Source of the DNA: Deinococcus aestuarii | GTDB taxonomy: Bacteria; Deinococcota; Deinococci; Deinococcales; Deinococcaceae | Assembly (NCBI RefSeq): GCF_018863415.1 | Contig: NZ_JAHKSN010000004.1 | Location: forward strand, 204,147-268,146 | Direction: 5' to 3' | Length of the DNA: 64,000 nt | Shown: in pieces, positions 19,202-28,630 of the stretch | How positions within the stretch are numbered: the stretch's first letter is position 1 | Layout: every line of letters starts with the position of its first letter | Translations under genes and position numbers: made by a program | The notes under the pieces: generated by a model | The model's database searches: none | What the model was told of the DNA's origin: nothing | The model's input: only the letters and a program-made list of their open reading frames with translations

Positions 19202-19629
19202 CCTCCCTGCCCCCCGTGCCCCCCGGCGGGATGCTCGACGAGTTCGATCAGGGTGCCCGCCCCCCACTTCGGGTGGAGAAAGGCCACCCGCGTCCCTGCC
19301 CGGCCCGGCGTCGGCGCGTCCGAGAGGAAGCGGGCGCCCGCCCCCCGCAGTCTTTCCATCTCGGCCTCCAGGTCCGCCACGCGGTAGGCGGTGTGGTGCA
19401 GCCCCGGCCCGCGCCGCTCCAGGAAGACGGCCACCGGGCTGTCCGGGCGGGTGGGCGCGAGGAGTTCCACCAGGCTCTCCCCCACCACGAAGGCGCGCAC
19501 GATCACCCCCTGGGAGGTGACCTCCTCGTCGGGACCCTCGGGAGTCAGGCCCAGGGCGAGGTAGGGGGCGCCCCCCGAGTCGAGGTCGGGCGTGGCGATG
19601 GCGACGTGATCGAGGCGCAGGGCGGTCAT
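19198..19629 (-). CDS. mce: methylmalonyl-CoA epimerase (VOC family)
   Basis: 143-aa vicinal-oxygen-chelate protein that interconverts (S)- and (R)-methylmalonyl-CoA in propionate metabolism. Metal ligands are seen in LDHVAIATPDLD, GLHHTAYRV and LIELVEHP; HPKWGAGTLIEL is typical of epimerases rather than glyoxalases. ATG 19629 follows a leaderless -10 (TACCCT, 7 nt). It is coupled to the VanZ-like gene, with which no functional link is evident. No mutase gene lies in the window. Confidence 0.85.
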   Translation of the reverse strand: MTALRLDHVAIATPDLDSGGAPYLALGLTPEGPDEEVTSQGVIVRAFVVGESLVELLAPTRPDSPVAVFLERRGPGLHHTAYRVADLEAEMERLRGAGARFLSDAPTPGRAGTRVAFLHPKWGAGTLIELVEHPAGGHGGQGG

Positions 19630-19636
19630 GCCCCGC

Positions 19637-19642
19637 AGGGTA
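19637..19642 (-). promoter_or_regulatory. leaderless -10 of mce
   Basis: TACCCT (minus strand) ends 7 nt before ATG 19629. Confidence 0.6.
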
Positions 19643-19722
19643 GCGGGCCGGGGGGACGGCGCACGAGGGGACCGGGCCTCTTCCCCCGCCGGGGGACGGT
19701 CCCGGGGCGGGGGAGGGACGGC

Positions 19723-21228
19723 TCAGCCCTCCTGCCCTTCCCGGGCGCGCACCCGCTCGCGCTTGTGGGCGTACATCCGCAAGTCGGCGGTCCGCAGGGC
19801 GGCGGTGGAGTCGGGGGCGTCGTCGGGGACCCCCGCCACCCCCACCGAGGCGTCGGCGGGGTAGCCCAGGGCGCGGACGTGCCCGGCGGCCTCCTCCACG
19901 AGCGCGGCGAGCTGGCGGCGGGCCGCCGGGGGGTCCCCCGGCGCCACCCGCAGCAGGGCGTACTCGTCGCCCCCCAGGCGGTAGGCGCTCACCCCGGGGG
20001 CGCGCAGGGCGAGGGCGAAGGCGCGCAGCAGGTCGTCGCCGCTCGCGTGGCCCTGGGAGTCGTTCACCCGCTTCATGCCGTCGAGGTCCACCACCGCGAG
20101 GACGTACCCGGCGCCCGTCTCCGCGTGCAGCCCGGTGGCCTCGTCGAGCGCCTCGTCGAGGGCGCGGCGGTTGCCCAGGCCGGTGAGTTTGTCGGTCAGC
20201 GCCGCGCGTTCGAGTTCGCGGACGTGTTCGGCGCGCTCCAGGGCCACGCCCACGCTGCGGACCGCCGCCTCCAGCAGCCCGCGCTCGTCGGCTGTCCAGG
20301 CCGACGGTTCACCCAGCCGGGCGAGCGCGAGCACGTAGGGGTGGCCGCCCTGGCCCTCCCGCAGGTACAGCCACGCGGCGCTGCGCAGGCCCGCCGCGAA
20401 CAGGTGCGGGAGGGTGGTCGGGGCGGCGCAGGTGTCCACGAAGACGTGCTCACGCTGGCGAAGGGCCGCCCACAGGGCCGTGCCCTCCAGGGTGACGGGC
20501 TCGCGCATCACCGCCCGGTAGCCCTCGCCGCGCGGCCCGGCGTGGTCGCGCAGCACCTCGGGGCCCCCCGGCGTGAGGCGCAGCAGGCCCGACCAGTCGA
20601 GCCGCATCCGCTCGTGCAAGAGGGCCAGGGCCTGCTCGGCCGTCTCCTCGGGGGCCAGGTCCTCGTGCATGAGTTCGGCCAGGTCGCGCAGGGTGCGGGC
20701 GTGGTCGCGGGCGCGGGTGAGTTCCCGGGCGCTCAGCCGCAGGTCGAGCTCGTCGATCACCAGGGCGGCGAGCGTGCGCAGGACCTCGCGCTCACGCTGC
20801 CCCAGCGAGCGCACCCGGGTGTCGAACACGCACAGGGTCCCGACCGCCTCTCCCCCGGCGGTGACGAGCGGGGCGCCCGCGTACATCCGCACGCCGACCG
20901 GGGAGTCCGGCCCGACCTCCGGGTGGTGGGCAAAGCGCGGGTCGGCGGCGAGGTCCTCGATCACGACCACGCCCGGCGCGAGCACCGTCAGCGAGCAGGG
21001 CACCTCCCCCCGGGGCAGGACCAGCCCGGTGAGGTCGGGGCCGTGGCTCGCCACCGTGAACTGCCAGTCCTCGCCCAGGAAATTCACGACGGCGCAGGGC
21101 GTGCCCAGCACCTGCGCGGCCAGGGCCGTGATCCGGTCGAAGGCCTCCCCCGGAAGCGCGCCGAGACTCAGGTACGCGTGCAGGGCGGCGAGCCGCTCAG
21201 AGTCCGGGGGCGGGGGGGACGTGGGCAC
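19723..21228 (-). CDS. GAF-GAF-GGDEF diguanylate cyclase
   Basis: 501-aa cytoplasmic signalling protein. GAF domain 1 (about 20-165; DWQFTVASHG, VPCSLTVLAPGVVVIEDL, GTLCVFD), GAF domain 2 (about 185-325), then a GGDEF domain (about 335-495) starting LTDKLTGLGNRRALDEAL with the active-site loop RLGGDEYALL. The GGDEF motif is intact, so c-di-GMP synthesis is likely. An RxxD inhibitory site before the loop is not apparent. No membrane segment. GTG 21228 follows TAGGGT by 6 nt. Confidence 0.92.
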   Translation of the reverse strand: MPTSPPPPDSERLAALHAYLSLGALPGEAFDRITALAAQVLGTPCAVVNFLGEDWQFTVASHGPDLTGLVLPRGEVPCSLTVLAPGVVVIEDLAADPRFAHHPEVGPDSPVGVRMYAGAPLVTAGGEAVGTLCVFDTRVRSLGQREREVLRTLAALVIDELDLRLSARELTRARDHARTLRDLAELMHEDLAPEETAEQALALLHERMRLDWSGLLRLTPGGPEVLRDHAGPRGEGYRAVMREPVTLEGTALWAALRQREHVFVDTCAAPTTLPHLFAAGLRSAAWLYLREGQGGHPYVLALARLGEPSAWTADERGLLEAAVRSVGVALERAEHVRELERAALTDKLTGLGNRRALDEALDEATGLHAETGAGYVLAVVDLDGMKRVNDSQGHASGDDLLRAFALALRAPGVSAYRLGGDEYALLRVAPGDPPAARRQLAALVEEAAGHVRALGYPADASVGVAGVPDDAPDSTAALRTADLRMYAHKRERVRAREGQEG

Positions 21229-21234
21229 CCGGTT

Positions 21235-21240
21235 ACCCTA
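21235..21240 (-). promoter_or_regulatory. leaderless -10 of GGDEF gene
   Basis: TAGGGT (minus strand) ends 6 nt before GTG 21228. Confidence 0.55.
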
Positions 21241-21322
21241 GCGGCCCGGACCGGCCCCACACGTGACAAAACCCCACCCCTTCCCTTCAGAGTCGGCCCC
21301 CTCCGATGGGCCGGGGCCCGCG

Positions 21323-21328
21323 TACAAT
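21323..21328 (+). promoter_or_regulatory. leaderless -10 of plsY
   Basis: TACAAT ends 7 nt before GTG 21336 and decides the start over GTG/ATG codons further upstream. Confidence 0.65.
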
Positions 21329-21335
21329 CGGGGCC

Positions 21336-21929
<594 letters not shown>

Positions 21930-22042
21930 ACAAAGTGTCCTTGCGACCGGGCCTGGCGGGGGCACACGCGCTATCCTGGGGGGGTCACCCCAACCCACAA
22001 GCCCGGACGGGGAGACTCAGCCCGTTCGGCCCGGAGCCAGTC

Positions 22043-22345
22043 ATGCCCGTCAGGATTCGGATTTACGGCAAAGAGGCCACCTTCTCGCGGGGCTGCTGGA
22101 GTTGCGAGGACGACACCCTCCAGGCCATGCTCGAAGCCCTCGCCGACCCCCGCGCCCTTACCCAGGAGCAGGAGCGAACCCACGCCCTCTACGCCGCCGG
22201 ACGCTTCGGCGGAATGATCGCCAGCGAGGCCGGAGACTGGGCCCCCGCCCCCCACCCCGAAGCCGAGATCAAGATCACCGACTTCGCCCCCGCGCAACAG
22301 CCCGAGCGGGCGGGGTGGCTGTCGTTCCTCAGAAAGAAACGGTGA
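22043..22345 (+). CDS. hypothetical protein, 100 aa
   Basis: Not recognised. MPVRIRIYGKEATFSRGCWSC is followed by EDDTLQAMLEALADPRALTQ, GRFGGMIASEAGDW and a basic FLRKKR end. The CxxC near residue 18 could bind metal or form a disulfide. TATCCT at 21972-21977 could drive it with a ~60-nt leader. The N-terminal beta strand and codon bias support a real protein. It follows plsY by 113 bp. Confidence 0.6.
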   Translation: MPVRIRIYGKEATFSRGCWSCEDDTLQAMLEALADPRALTQEQERTHALYAAGRFGGMIASEAGDWAPAPHPEAEIKITDFAPAQQPERAGWLSFLRKKR

Positions 22346-22376
22346 TCTCAGGTCGGCATCCCCGAGAGCGCGGGCC

Positions 22377-22660
22377 TTGCCTAACAGCCAAGAGGAGTAC
22401 GCCCAGCGCGAGGCGGAAGTCGTCCGACGGCTGGACGACCTGCGACCGTCCCTGCCTGCCGACGGGGTGCGGCAGGTCGAACATTCGCTTTGAGATGGCG
22501 TGTGAGGTTCTGGGCCTGAGCGAGATGGAAGCCCGGCTCCGGCTGGACGCTGACGAACAGGCCCGCTTCCTGCGGGTCGGGCCCTTGGCCTGAACTGGGA
22601 GATCGTCTGTGATCCGGACTTCTGGCAAAACCTCCTCACGGGGATGATGAACCAGGACAC
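22377..22660 (+). pseudogene. decayed gene remnant in three frames
   Basis: Three protein-like stretches follow each other in different frames: from TTG 22377, NSQEEYAQREAEVVRRLDD and on to a TGA at 22491; then from 22495 MACEVLGLSEMEARLRLDAD to a TGA at 22591; then around 22590 LGLNWEIVCDPDFWQNLL. This pattern fits a small helical protein gene broken by frameshifts. No start signal or known family is seen. Confidence 0.3.
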
Positions 22661-22689
22661 TCTAGAAACGACGTCCCCTAGCCCGCCCC

Positions 22690-22718
22690 TTGACCCCCCG
22701 CCCCCCGCCCGTTACCTT
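22690..22718 (+). promoter_or_regulatory. asd promoter
   Basis: TTGACC (22690-22695), exactly 17 nt, TACCTT (22713-22718). The -10 ends 6 nt before ATG 22725 of the leader peptide, so that peptide would be made from a leaderless mRNA. Confidence 0.75.
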
Positions 22719-22724
22719 GCCCCC

Positions 22725-22754
22725 ATGCGCCGCCACACGACCACCACTCCGTGA
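22725..22754 (+). CDS. threonine-rich leader peptide of asd
   Basis: ATG 22725 to TGA 22752 encodes MRRHTTTTP, with four consecutive Thr codons (ACG ACC ACC ACT, 22737-22748). It sits 6 nt after a good -10 and just before nested hairpins and a T-run, ahead of asd, an enzyme on the aspartate-to-threonine pathway. This is the expected design of an amino-acid attenuator: stalling on Thr codons would favour readthrough into asd. Size, codon content, position and alternative structures all agree; function is inferred. Confidence 0.75.
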   Translation: MRRHTTTTP

Positions 22755-22808
22755 GGGCGGCCTGACTGACAGCCGCCCGCGAAAGCCGCGTGGCGGAGTT
22801 TTTCTTTT
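22730..22808 (+). promoter_or_regulatory. threonine attenuator of asd
   Basis: Four pairing segments are visible: 1, CCGCC (22730-22734); 2, GGGCGGC (22755-22761); 3, GCCGCCC (22772-22778); 4, GGCGG (22792-22796). The 2:3 antiterminator has 7 bp. The 3:4 terminator is CCGCC-CGC (22773-22780) with GCG-T-GGCGG (22788-22796), followed by TTTTTCTTTT (22799-22808). The two share segment 3 and exclude each other. A ribosome at the stop codon covers segment 2, so the terminator forms; a ribosome stalled at the Thr codons leaves 2 free. Confidence 0.75.
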
Positions 22809-22821
22809 GGAGGAGGCCAGG

Positions 22822-23841
22822 ATGCGCGTAGCGATTGTGGGGGCGACGGGGGCGGTCGGACACGAACTCTTGAGGGTGCTGGAAAACAGCACGCTGCACT
22901 TCGACGAGTTGCAGCTCTACGCCAGCCCGCGCTCGGCGGGGACGACCCTGCCCTTTAACGGCGAGGAGCTGACGGTGCGCGCCACGCCGGAAGGGGCCAT
23001 CGACGCCGACCTGATCCTGGCCTCGGCGGGGGGTTCGATCAGCAAGGCCCTCGCCCCGGCGTGGGTGGCGGGCGGGGCGCTGGTGATCGACAACTCCAGC
23101 GCCTTCCGCTACGACCCGGAGGTGCCCCTCGTGGTGCCCGAGGTGAACGGCGAGGCGGCGCTGGGCCACAAGGGCATCATCGCCAACCCGAACTGCACGA
23201 CGGCGGTCGCGGTGGTCGCGGTGGCGCCGCTGCACCGGGCCTTCGGCGTGAAGCGCATGATCGTGAGCACCTACCAGGCGACGAGCGGCGCGGGGCAAAA
23301 GGGCATCGAGGAGCTGCTGACCCAGACGCACCGGGTCCTGCACGACCAGCCTGCGCAGGCGCAGGTCTTCGCGCACCCCATTCCCTTCAACGTGATCCCG
23401 CACATCGACGCCTTTCAGGACAACGGGTACACCAAGGAGGAGATGAAGGTCGCCTGGGAGACACGCAAGATCATCGGCGACGACTCCATCCGGGTCAGTT
23501 GCACGGCGGTCCGCATCCCCACCCTGCGGACGCACTCCGAGGCGATCACCCTGGAGCTGGAACGCCCCGCCACCCCCGAGGAGGCGCGCGAGCTGCTGCG
23601 TCAGGCGGCAGGGGTCGAGGTGCGCGACGATCCAGGGGCGAGGCTCTACCCCATGCCCCTCACGGCCAGCGGCAAGTACGACGTGGAGGTGGGGCGCATC
23701 CGCGCCTCGCTGGTGTTCGACGGCGGCCTCGACCTCTTCGTCGCGGGCGACCAGCTTCTGAAAGGGGCCGCGCTGAACGCCGTGCAGATCGCCGAGTATT
23801 TGCAGGAGAAGGGGGCGCTGAAGGGCAGGGTCGCGGGCTGA
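22822..23841 (+). CDS. asd: aspartate-semialdehyde dehydrogenase
   Basis: Reduces L-aspartyl-4-phosphate to aspartate semialdehyde with NADPH, the branch point to Thr, Met and Lys/diaminopimelate. 339 aa. N-terminal Rossmann motif [27 protein letters not shown], active-site ANPNCTTA (nucleophilic Cys), [12 protein letters not shown], and the C-terminal [13 protein letters not shown] 22822 is preceded by GGAGGAGG. It lies immediately after the Thr attenuator and is followed by a strong terminator, so it is a single-gene unit. Confidence 0.97.
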   Translation: MRVAIVGATGAVGHELLRVLENSTLHFDELQLYASPRSAGTTLPFNGEELTVRATPEGAIDADLILASAGGSISKALAPAWVAGGALVIDNSSAFRYDPEVPLVVPEVNGEAALGHKGIIANPNCTTAVAVVAVAPLHRAFGVKRMIVSTYQATSGAGQKGIEELLTQTHRVLHDQPAQAQVFAHPIPFNVIPHIDAFQDNGYTKEEMKVAWETRKIIGDDSIRVSCTAVRIPTLRTHSEAITLELERPATPEEARELLRQAAGVEVRDDPGARLYPMPLTASGKYDVEVGRIRASLVFDGGLDLFVAGDQLLKGAALNAVQIAEYLQEKGALKGRVAG

Positions 23842-23855
23842 GGACATGAACGCCG

Positions 23856-23894
23856 GGGCCACTGGGAGAACACCCCCGGTGGCCCTCCCGTTTT
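23856..23894 (+). terminator. terminator after asd
   Basis: GGGCCAC (23856-23862) pairs with GTGGCCC (23879-23885), extended by GGG/CCC inside; TTTT at 23891. It lies within an in-frame upstream extension of the rhomboid gene, which argues that the rhomboid starts later. Confidence 0.8.
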
Positions 23895-23911
23895 GGGGGC
23901 AGACTGGAGGG

Positions 23912-24559
23912 GTGCGCGCTCCCGCTCCCCGCCGTCCCGGACCCGACCGACCACGCCGGGGGTCGCAACCCGTCCTCGCCGCCCTGCTGACCCTCGTCCT
24001 GGTCGGCGGCGTGTGGGCGCAGGAGATCCTCGACCAGTTCGCGTTCGGCGGGGCGCTCGACGGGTACGGCATCCTCCCGCGCGACCCGGGCAGCGTGACG
24101 CACGTGCTCACCGCGCCCTTCTTGCACGGCGGCTTCGCTCACCTGATCGCCAACACGGTGCCGCTGGCCGTCCTCGCCTTCATGAGCGCCCTGCGGGGCG
24201 TGGGGCGCTTCCTGGTGGCGACCCTGGTGATCGTCGTCGTGGGCGGGTTTCTGGTGTGGCTGCTGGGACGCGGGGGCAGCCTGCACCTGGGGGCCTCGGC
24301 GCTCGTGTTCGGCTACCTCGCCTACCTGATCGGGGTGGGGTGGTGGGAGCGGACGCCGGGCGCCGTCGTCGTCGCGCTCGTCGCGGTGTTCCTGTACGGC
24401 GGGGCGATCTGGGGGGTGCTGCCGACGAATCCCCTCATCTCCTGGGAGGCGCACCTCTTCGGCTTCGTGGCGGGGCTGCTCGCGGCGGCGCTGCTGCACC
24501 GGAAGCGTCCGGCGCGGGGGGGTCAGGAGGGGATGTCCTCGCCGCACTCCAGGTGGTGA
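23912..24559 (+). CDS. rhomboid-family intramembrane serine protease
   Basis: Six-helix membrane protease that cleaves within membranes. [14 protein letters not shown] matches the rhomboid H-x-N helix; [13 protein letters not shown] contains the GxSx catalytic Ser; [16 protein letters not shown] carries the catalytic His. About 215 aa from GTG 23912, chosen because GGAGG is just upstream and the ATG at 23846 precedes the asd terminator. Target proteins unknown. It converges with the VOC gene, with only 4 bp between stops. Confidence 0.88.
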   Translation: MRAPAPRRPGPDRPRRGSQPVLAALLTLVLVGGVWAQEILDQFAFGGALDGYGILPRDPGSVTHVLTAPFLHGGFAHLIANTVPLAVLAFMSALRGVGRFLVATLVIVVVGGFLVWLLGRGGSLHLGASALVFGYLAYLIGVGWWERTPGAVVVALVAVFLYGGAIWGVLPTNPLISWEAHLFGFVAGLLAAALLHRKRPARGGQEGMSSPHSRW

Positions 24560-24563
24560 ATCC

Positions 24564-25187
24564 TCACAGCGTGATCGGCCCCTCCGGCGTCTCCAGCATC
24601 GCCTGAAGTTCGGGCTGCGGGGCCTCGTAGACCTCGACCTCGCCCACGAAGTTCAGGGCGTCCAGCACGGCGCGCAGCCCGTCCGGGTCGGGGGTGCCCA
24701 GGCGCAGGGTGAGGAGGCGGACTCCCGCGTCAGGCAGTCGAGCAGGCGGGGGCGGCGTGTGCCAGCGGATCAGGCTGGGGCGCACCCCGCCGCCCGGCAG
24801 CGAGCCGTCTTCCGGCACCGTCAGCGTCCAGCGGTTCTCGCCGCGCGCGAGGTCGAGGGGCTCTCCGAACGGGCCGAGGTCGAGGCCGTCCAGGTCCGGC
24901 ACCCGCGCGACCCAGTGGATGAGGAGGGGACCGTCCTCCAGCCGCCCGCGCAGCTCGGGGGTGTCCAGGCCGAACCAGCGCGGGCGGCTGGGCGCGGGCG
25001 CGGGCGGGTCGACGGCGATGACCTCCAGATACGCCGCGCCGCCGAGGGAGAGCAGGACGTTGTGGGTGCCGAACCGCTCGTGCTCGCCCCCGGGCTGCGT
25101 GGGCACGTTCAGGCGCCCCTCCAGCCACGCGCGGCCCTCTTCGAGGGTGCGGGCGGCGACGACGAGGTGGTCGAGGTGGGCGGGCAT
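24564..25187 (-). CDS. VOC/glyoxalase-like domain protein
   Basis: 207 aa, two VOC-like modules. [20 protein letters not shown] is the first strand-helix with a metal-ligand His; [20 protein letters not shown] gives the second ligand region. It resembles the broad 'glyoxalase-like domain' family rather than true glyoxalase I. Substrate unknown. Leaderless ATG 25187 (TATCCT, 7 nt). Confidence 0.8.
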   Translation of the reverse strand: MPAHLDHLVVAARTLEEGRAWLEGRLNVPTQPGGEHERFGTHNVLLSLGGAAYLEVIAVDPPAPAPSRPRWFGLDTPELRGRLEDGPLLIHWVARVPDLDGLDLGPFGEPLDLARGENRWTLTVPEDGSLPGGGVRPSLIRWHTPPPPARLPDAGVRLLTLRLGTPDPDGLRAVLDALNFVGEVEVYEAPQPELQAMLETPEGPITL

Positions 25188-25194
25188 GGCAGAC

Positions 25195-25200
25195 AGGATA
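25195..25200 (-). promoter_or_regulatory. leaderless -10 of VOC gene
   Basis: TATCCT (minus strand) ends 7 nt before ATG 25187. Confidence 0.6.
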
Positions 25201-25209
25201 GGTCCGCGC

Positions 25210-26475
<1,266 letters not shown>

Positions 26476-26481
26476 CCCAGG

Positions 26482-26487
26482 AGCCTA
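26482..26487 (-). promoter_or_regulatory. leaderless -10 of FAD oxidoreductase
   Basis: TAGGCT (minus strand) ends 6 nt before ATG 26475. Confidence 0.55.
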
Positions 26488-26505
26488 GCAGGGTCAATGG
26501 GGGAC

Positions 26506-26895
26506 TCAGGGCGAGCGGCCCGTGGCGAGCGTTCGCCCCCCCGGGTCGGCCACGTCGAAGGCGTAGGCGTCCGCGCCGAGCTGGCGCCAGTTCACCCGCA
26601 GGTCGAGGCACGAGTCGGGCAGGGTCACGAGCCGCGCCGGGGGGTAGGCGCCCCCGCCCTGCCGGGTCGTCTCCAGAAAGCGGGCGAGGTCTTGCGCGCA
26701 ATTCTGGGCGGCGGCGCGCAAGACCACCTCCCCCGCCCGGGCCGGGTCCTGCGCGCGCCCCTCCCGCCGCAGCGCCTCGACCTGGGCCTCCAGCCGGGCC
26801 ACCCTCGCCTGAAGCCGGGCGTTCTCCGCGCGCGCCTCGCGGTCCTGGCAGCTGCACAGCAGCACGGCGAGCAGGAGGGGCGCGGCACGGTTCAC
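26506..26895 (-). CDS. small predicted lipoprotein with coiled coil
   Basis: 129 aa from GTG 26895. Residues 1-16 form a signal peptide ending in LLCSC; the second Cys is a weak lipobox. A Glu/Arg/Leu heptad coiled coil follows (about 20-48, ARLQARVARLEAQVEALRR), then a compact domain with two Cys (NCAQDL, DSCLDL) that may form a disulfide. Family not recognised. Envelope location is inferred. Leaderless start (TAGCCT, 6 nt). Confidence 0.7.
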   Translation of the reverse strand: MNRAAPLLLAVLLCSCQDREARAENARLQARVARLEAQVEALRREGRAQDPARAGEVVLRAAAQNCAQDLARFLETTRQGGGAYPPARLVTLPDSCLDLRVNWRQLGADAYAFDVADPGGRTLATGRSP

Positions 26896-26901
26896 GGGGG
26901 A

Positions 26902-26907
26902 AGGCTA
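26902..26907 (-). promoter_or_regulatory. leaderless -10 of lipoprotein gene
   Basis: TAGCCT (minus strand) ends 6 nt before GTG 26895. Confidence 0.55.
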
Positions 26908-27258
26908 ACGCGGGGAGGCCAGCGGGATATGAACGCACGGGACAGATCGCGGCAAGGCCCGTGCGGAGGGGGGGTGGCGCCCGACCACACGCGGCAACGT
27001 CACGGAGGACGGCTCCAGAGCGTTCGGCACCGGAACGCTGTCGTGCCGAGCGCGAGCGATGTAGCCCGGCGTGGCGTGCGAGCCCCTTCGCTCGCTCAGC
27101 GTGACAGGTCCTTTTCTGTCCCCTGCTCCGCAAGGCCCTCCAAGAGAGAGATCAGGTCAGGCCGCCCCGGGAAAGCTCCGATGGAACACCCGGCGGGTCC
27201 CCTCACCCGGCCCCGCTGCGCCCGTCTTCGGGTCGGGCCGAGCCTGTTGCCCGGTGCC
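26908..27258. other. 351-bp intergenic stretch
   Basis: No convincing gene on either strand. It holds a ~95-bp dispersed repeat (27013-27106) related to one at 51.2 kb, and otherwise nothing recognised. It lies upstream of the lipoprotein gene and downstream of the RNA methyltransferase gene, both on the minus strand. Confidence 0.6.
27013..27106 (-). repeat. dispersed ~95-bp repeat, copy 1
   Basis: Read on the minus strand: TCACGCTGAGCGAGCGAAGG, then GCTCGCAC, a diverged middle, and GTGCCGAACGCTC at the other end. The same block order occurs at 51208-51310 on the plus strand. It is noncoding and rich in internal inverted repeats. Confidence 0.6.
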
Positions 27259-28491
27259 TCAGCGTTCGAGGACGCTCAGGACCTCCACGTGGCTCGTCTG
27301 GGGATAGAAGTCGTGCGGGGTCACGGAGCCGAGCTTCCACCCGCGCCGGGTGAGGTCGCCCACGTCGCGCGCCCAGGTGGCGGGGTCGCAGCTCACGTAC
27401 ACGAGGCGGTCGGCGGTGCTCGCGTGGATGTGCCCGCGCGCCTCCTCGTCGAGTCCCGCGCGCGGCGGGTCCACCACGATCACGTCGGTGCCGAGGTCGG
27501 AAAGCCGCGCCGCGTCCCCCGCCCGGAAGGTCACGTTGCGCTCCCCGCTTTCCGCCACGTCCTGCCGCCCGCGCGACAGGGCCTCGGGGGCGGTGTCGAG
27601 GACCGTCACCCGGTCGAAGGCGGGCGCGAGGTGACGCCCGATGGCCCCGGCGCCGCCGTAGAGGTCCACCGCGTGCGTGCCCTTCCCGGCCAGCTCCGCG
27701 GCGCGCAGGTACGCCAGCCCCGCCGCCTCGGGGTTCACCTGCGCGAAGCCCGTCGCCGACACGCTGACCTGCACCCGCCCGAACTGCTCCCGAATCTCGC
27801 CCTCGCCCGCGATCAGCCGCACCCCCGCCCCGAAGCGCCGCTCGGAGGGCTGGGCGAGGCTCACGCCGACCACCCCGGCGTCCATCAGGTGATCGGACGC
27901 GCGCAGGAAGACCCTGGGCTCCCCCGGCCCGATCAGCGCGGCGACGACCTCCCCCGTCAGGCGGCTCGCGCGGAAGGCCACCTCGGTCGCGGGGTCGAGC
28001 CGCCCCGGGTCGATGCGGTCCATGACGGCCTGGATCGCCTCCATCACGAGGGGGTCCTGGCCGACAACCTGGGGCTCCTTGCCCCGGCGCTCGCGGTAGG
28101 CGAGGCCCTGCGGCGTGACGAGGTACTGGGCCGTATTGCGGTAGTGCCACTCGCGCGGGCTGGGCACCGTCTCTCCCACGGGGGCGCGCAGCTTGGCGAT
28201 GCGGCTCAGGGCCTCCTCCACGAAGCCGCGCTTGAAGCGGAGCTGGGCGGCGTAGGCGGCGTGGGCGAGGTCCACGGTGGGAAGCCGCTGGGCCTCCACC
28301 CGGTCGGGGCTCTCGCGCAAGACCTCGCGGGTGACTCCCTGGCGCACGCCCCGGCCCGCGCGCAGCGAGGCGCGCACCCGCTCGCCCGGCAGCGCCCCGC
28401 GCACGAGCACCACGCCGGAGTCGTCCCGGGAAAGGCCCAGCCCTCCGGCGACGAGTTTCTCGATGTCCAGCGTGATCAGGGGGTCAGGCAT
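27259..28491 (-). CDS. 23S rRNA (uracil-C5)-methyltransferase, RlmD/TrmA type
   Basis: SAM-dependent m5U RNA methyltransferase, 410 aa. An N-terminal TRAM-like beta-barrel (about 1-60) precedes a central domain and the Rossmann catalytic domain with [14 protein letters not shown] (SAM), [10 protein letters not shown], and the nucleophile motif [14 protein letters not shown]. The RlmD 4Fe-4S cysteine cluster is not seen, so the exact uracil target (U1939, U747 or tRNA U54) is uncertain. ATG 28491 is 9 nt after TACCCT. Confidence 0.88.
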   Translation of the reverse strand: MPDPLITLDIEKLVAGGLGLSRDDSGVVLVRGALPGERVRASLRAGRGVRQGVTREVLRESPDRVEAQRLPTVDLAHAAYAAQLRFKRGFVEEALSRIAKLRAPVGETVPSPREWHYRNTAQYLVTPQGLAYRERRGKEPQVVGQDPLVMEAIQAVMDRIDPGRLDPATEVAFRASRLTGEVVAALIGPGEPRVFLRASDHLMDAGVVGVSLAQPSERRFGAGVRLIAGEGEIREQFGRVQVSVSATGFAQVNPEAAGLAYLRAAELAGKGTHAVDLYGGAGAIGRHLAPAFDRVTVLDTAPEALSRGRQDVAESGERNVTFRAGDAARLSDLGTDVIVVDPPRAGLDEEARGHIHASTADRLVYVSCDPATWARDVGDLTRRGWKLGSVTPHDFYPQTSHVEVLSVLER

Positions 28492-28500
28492 ACGGGGGAC

Positions 28501-28506
28501 AGGGTA
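28501..28506 (-). promoter_or_regulatory. -10 of RNA methyltransferase gene
   Basis: TACCCT (minus strand), 9 nt before ATG 28491, implying a leader of only 1-3 nt. Confidence 0.45.
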
Positions 28507-28630
28507 GCGCGGCGGGGGCCCCAGAAAGGGACGTGCCGTCATCAGGAACGACCCGGAAGGCTCGTCTTCGTCCGGGCAAGTGGTCTAGTGTCTGAGGAGG
28601 CGCCCCCCACCCTCACCGCGAGGAGCAGCT

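Noticed and set aside
23846..23911. ATG 23846 as start of the rhomboid protease
   Set aside because: The first 22 codons contain the asd terminator hairpin, and GTG 23912 has GGAGG directly before it.
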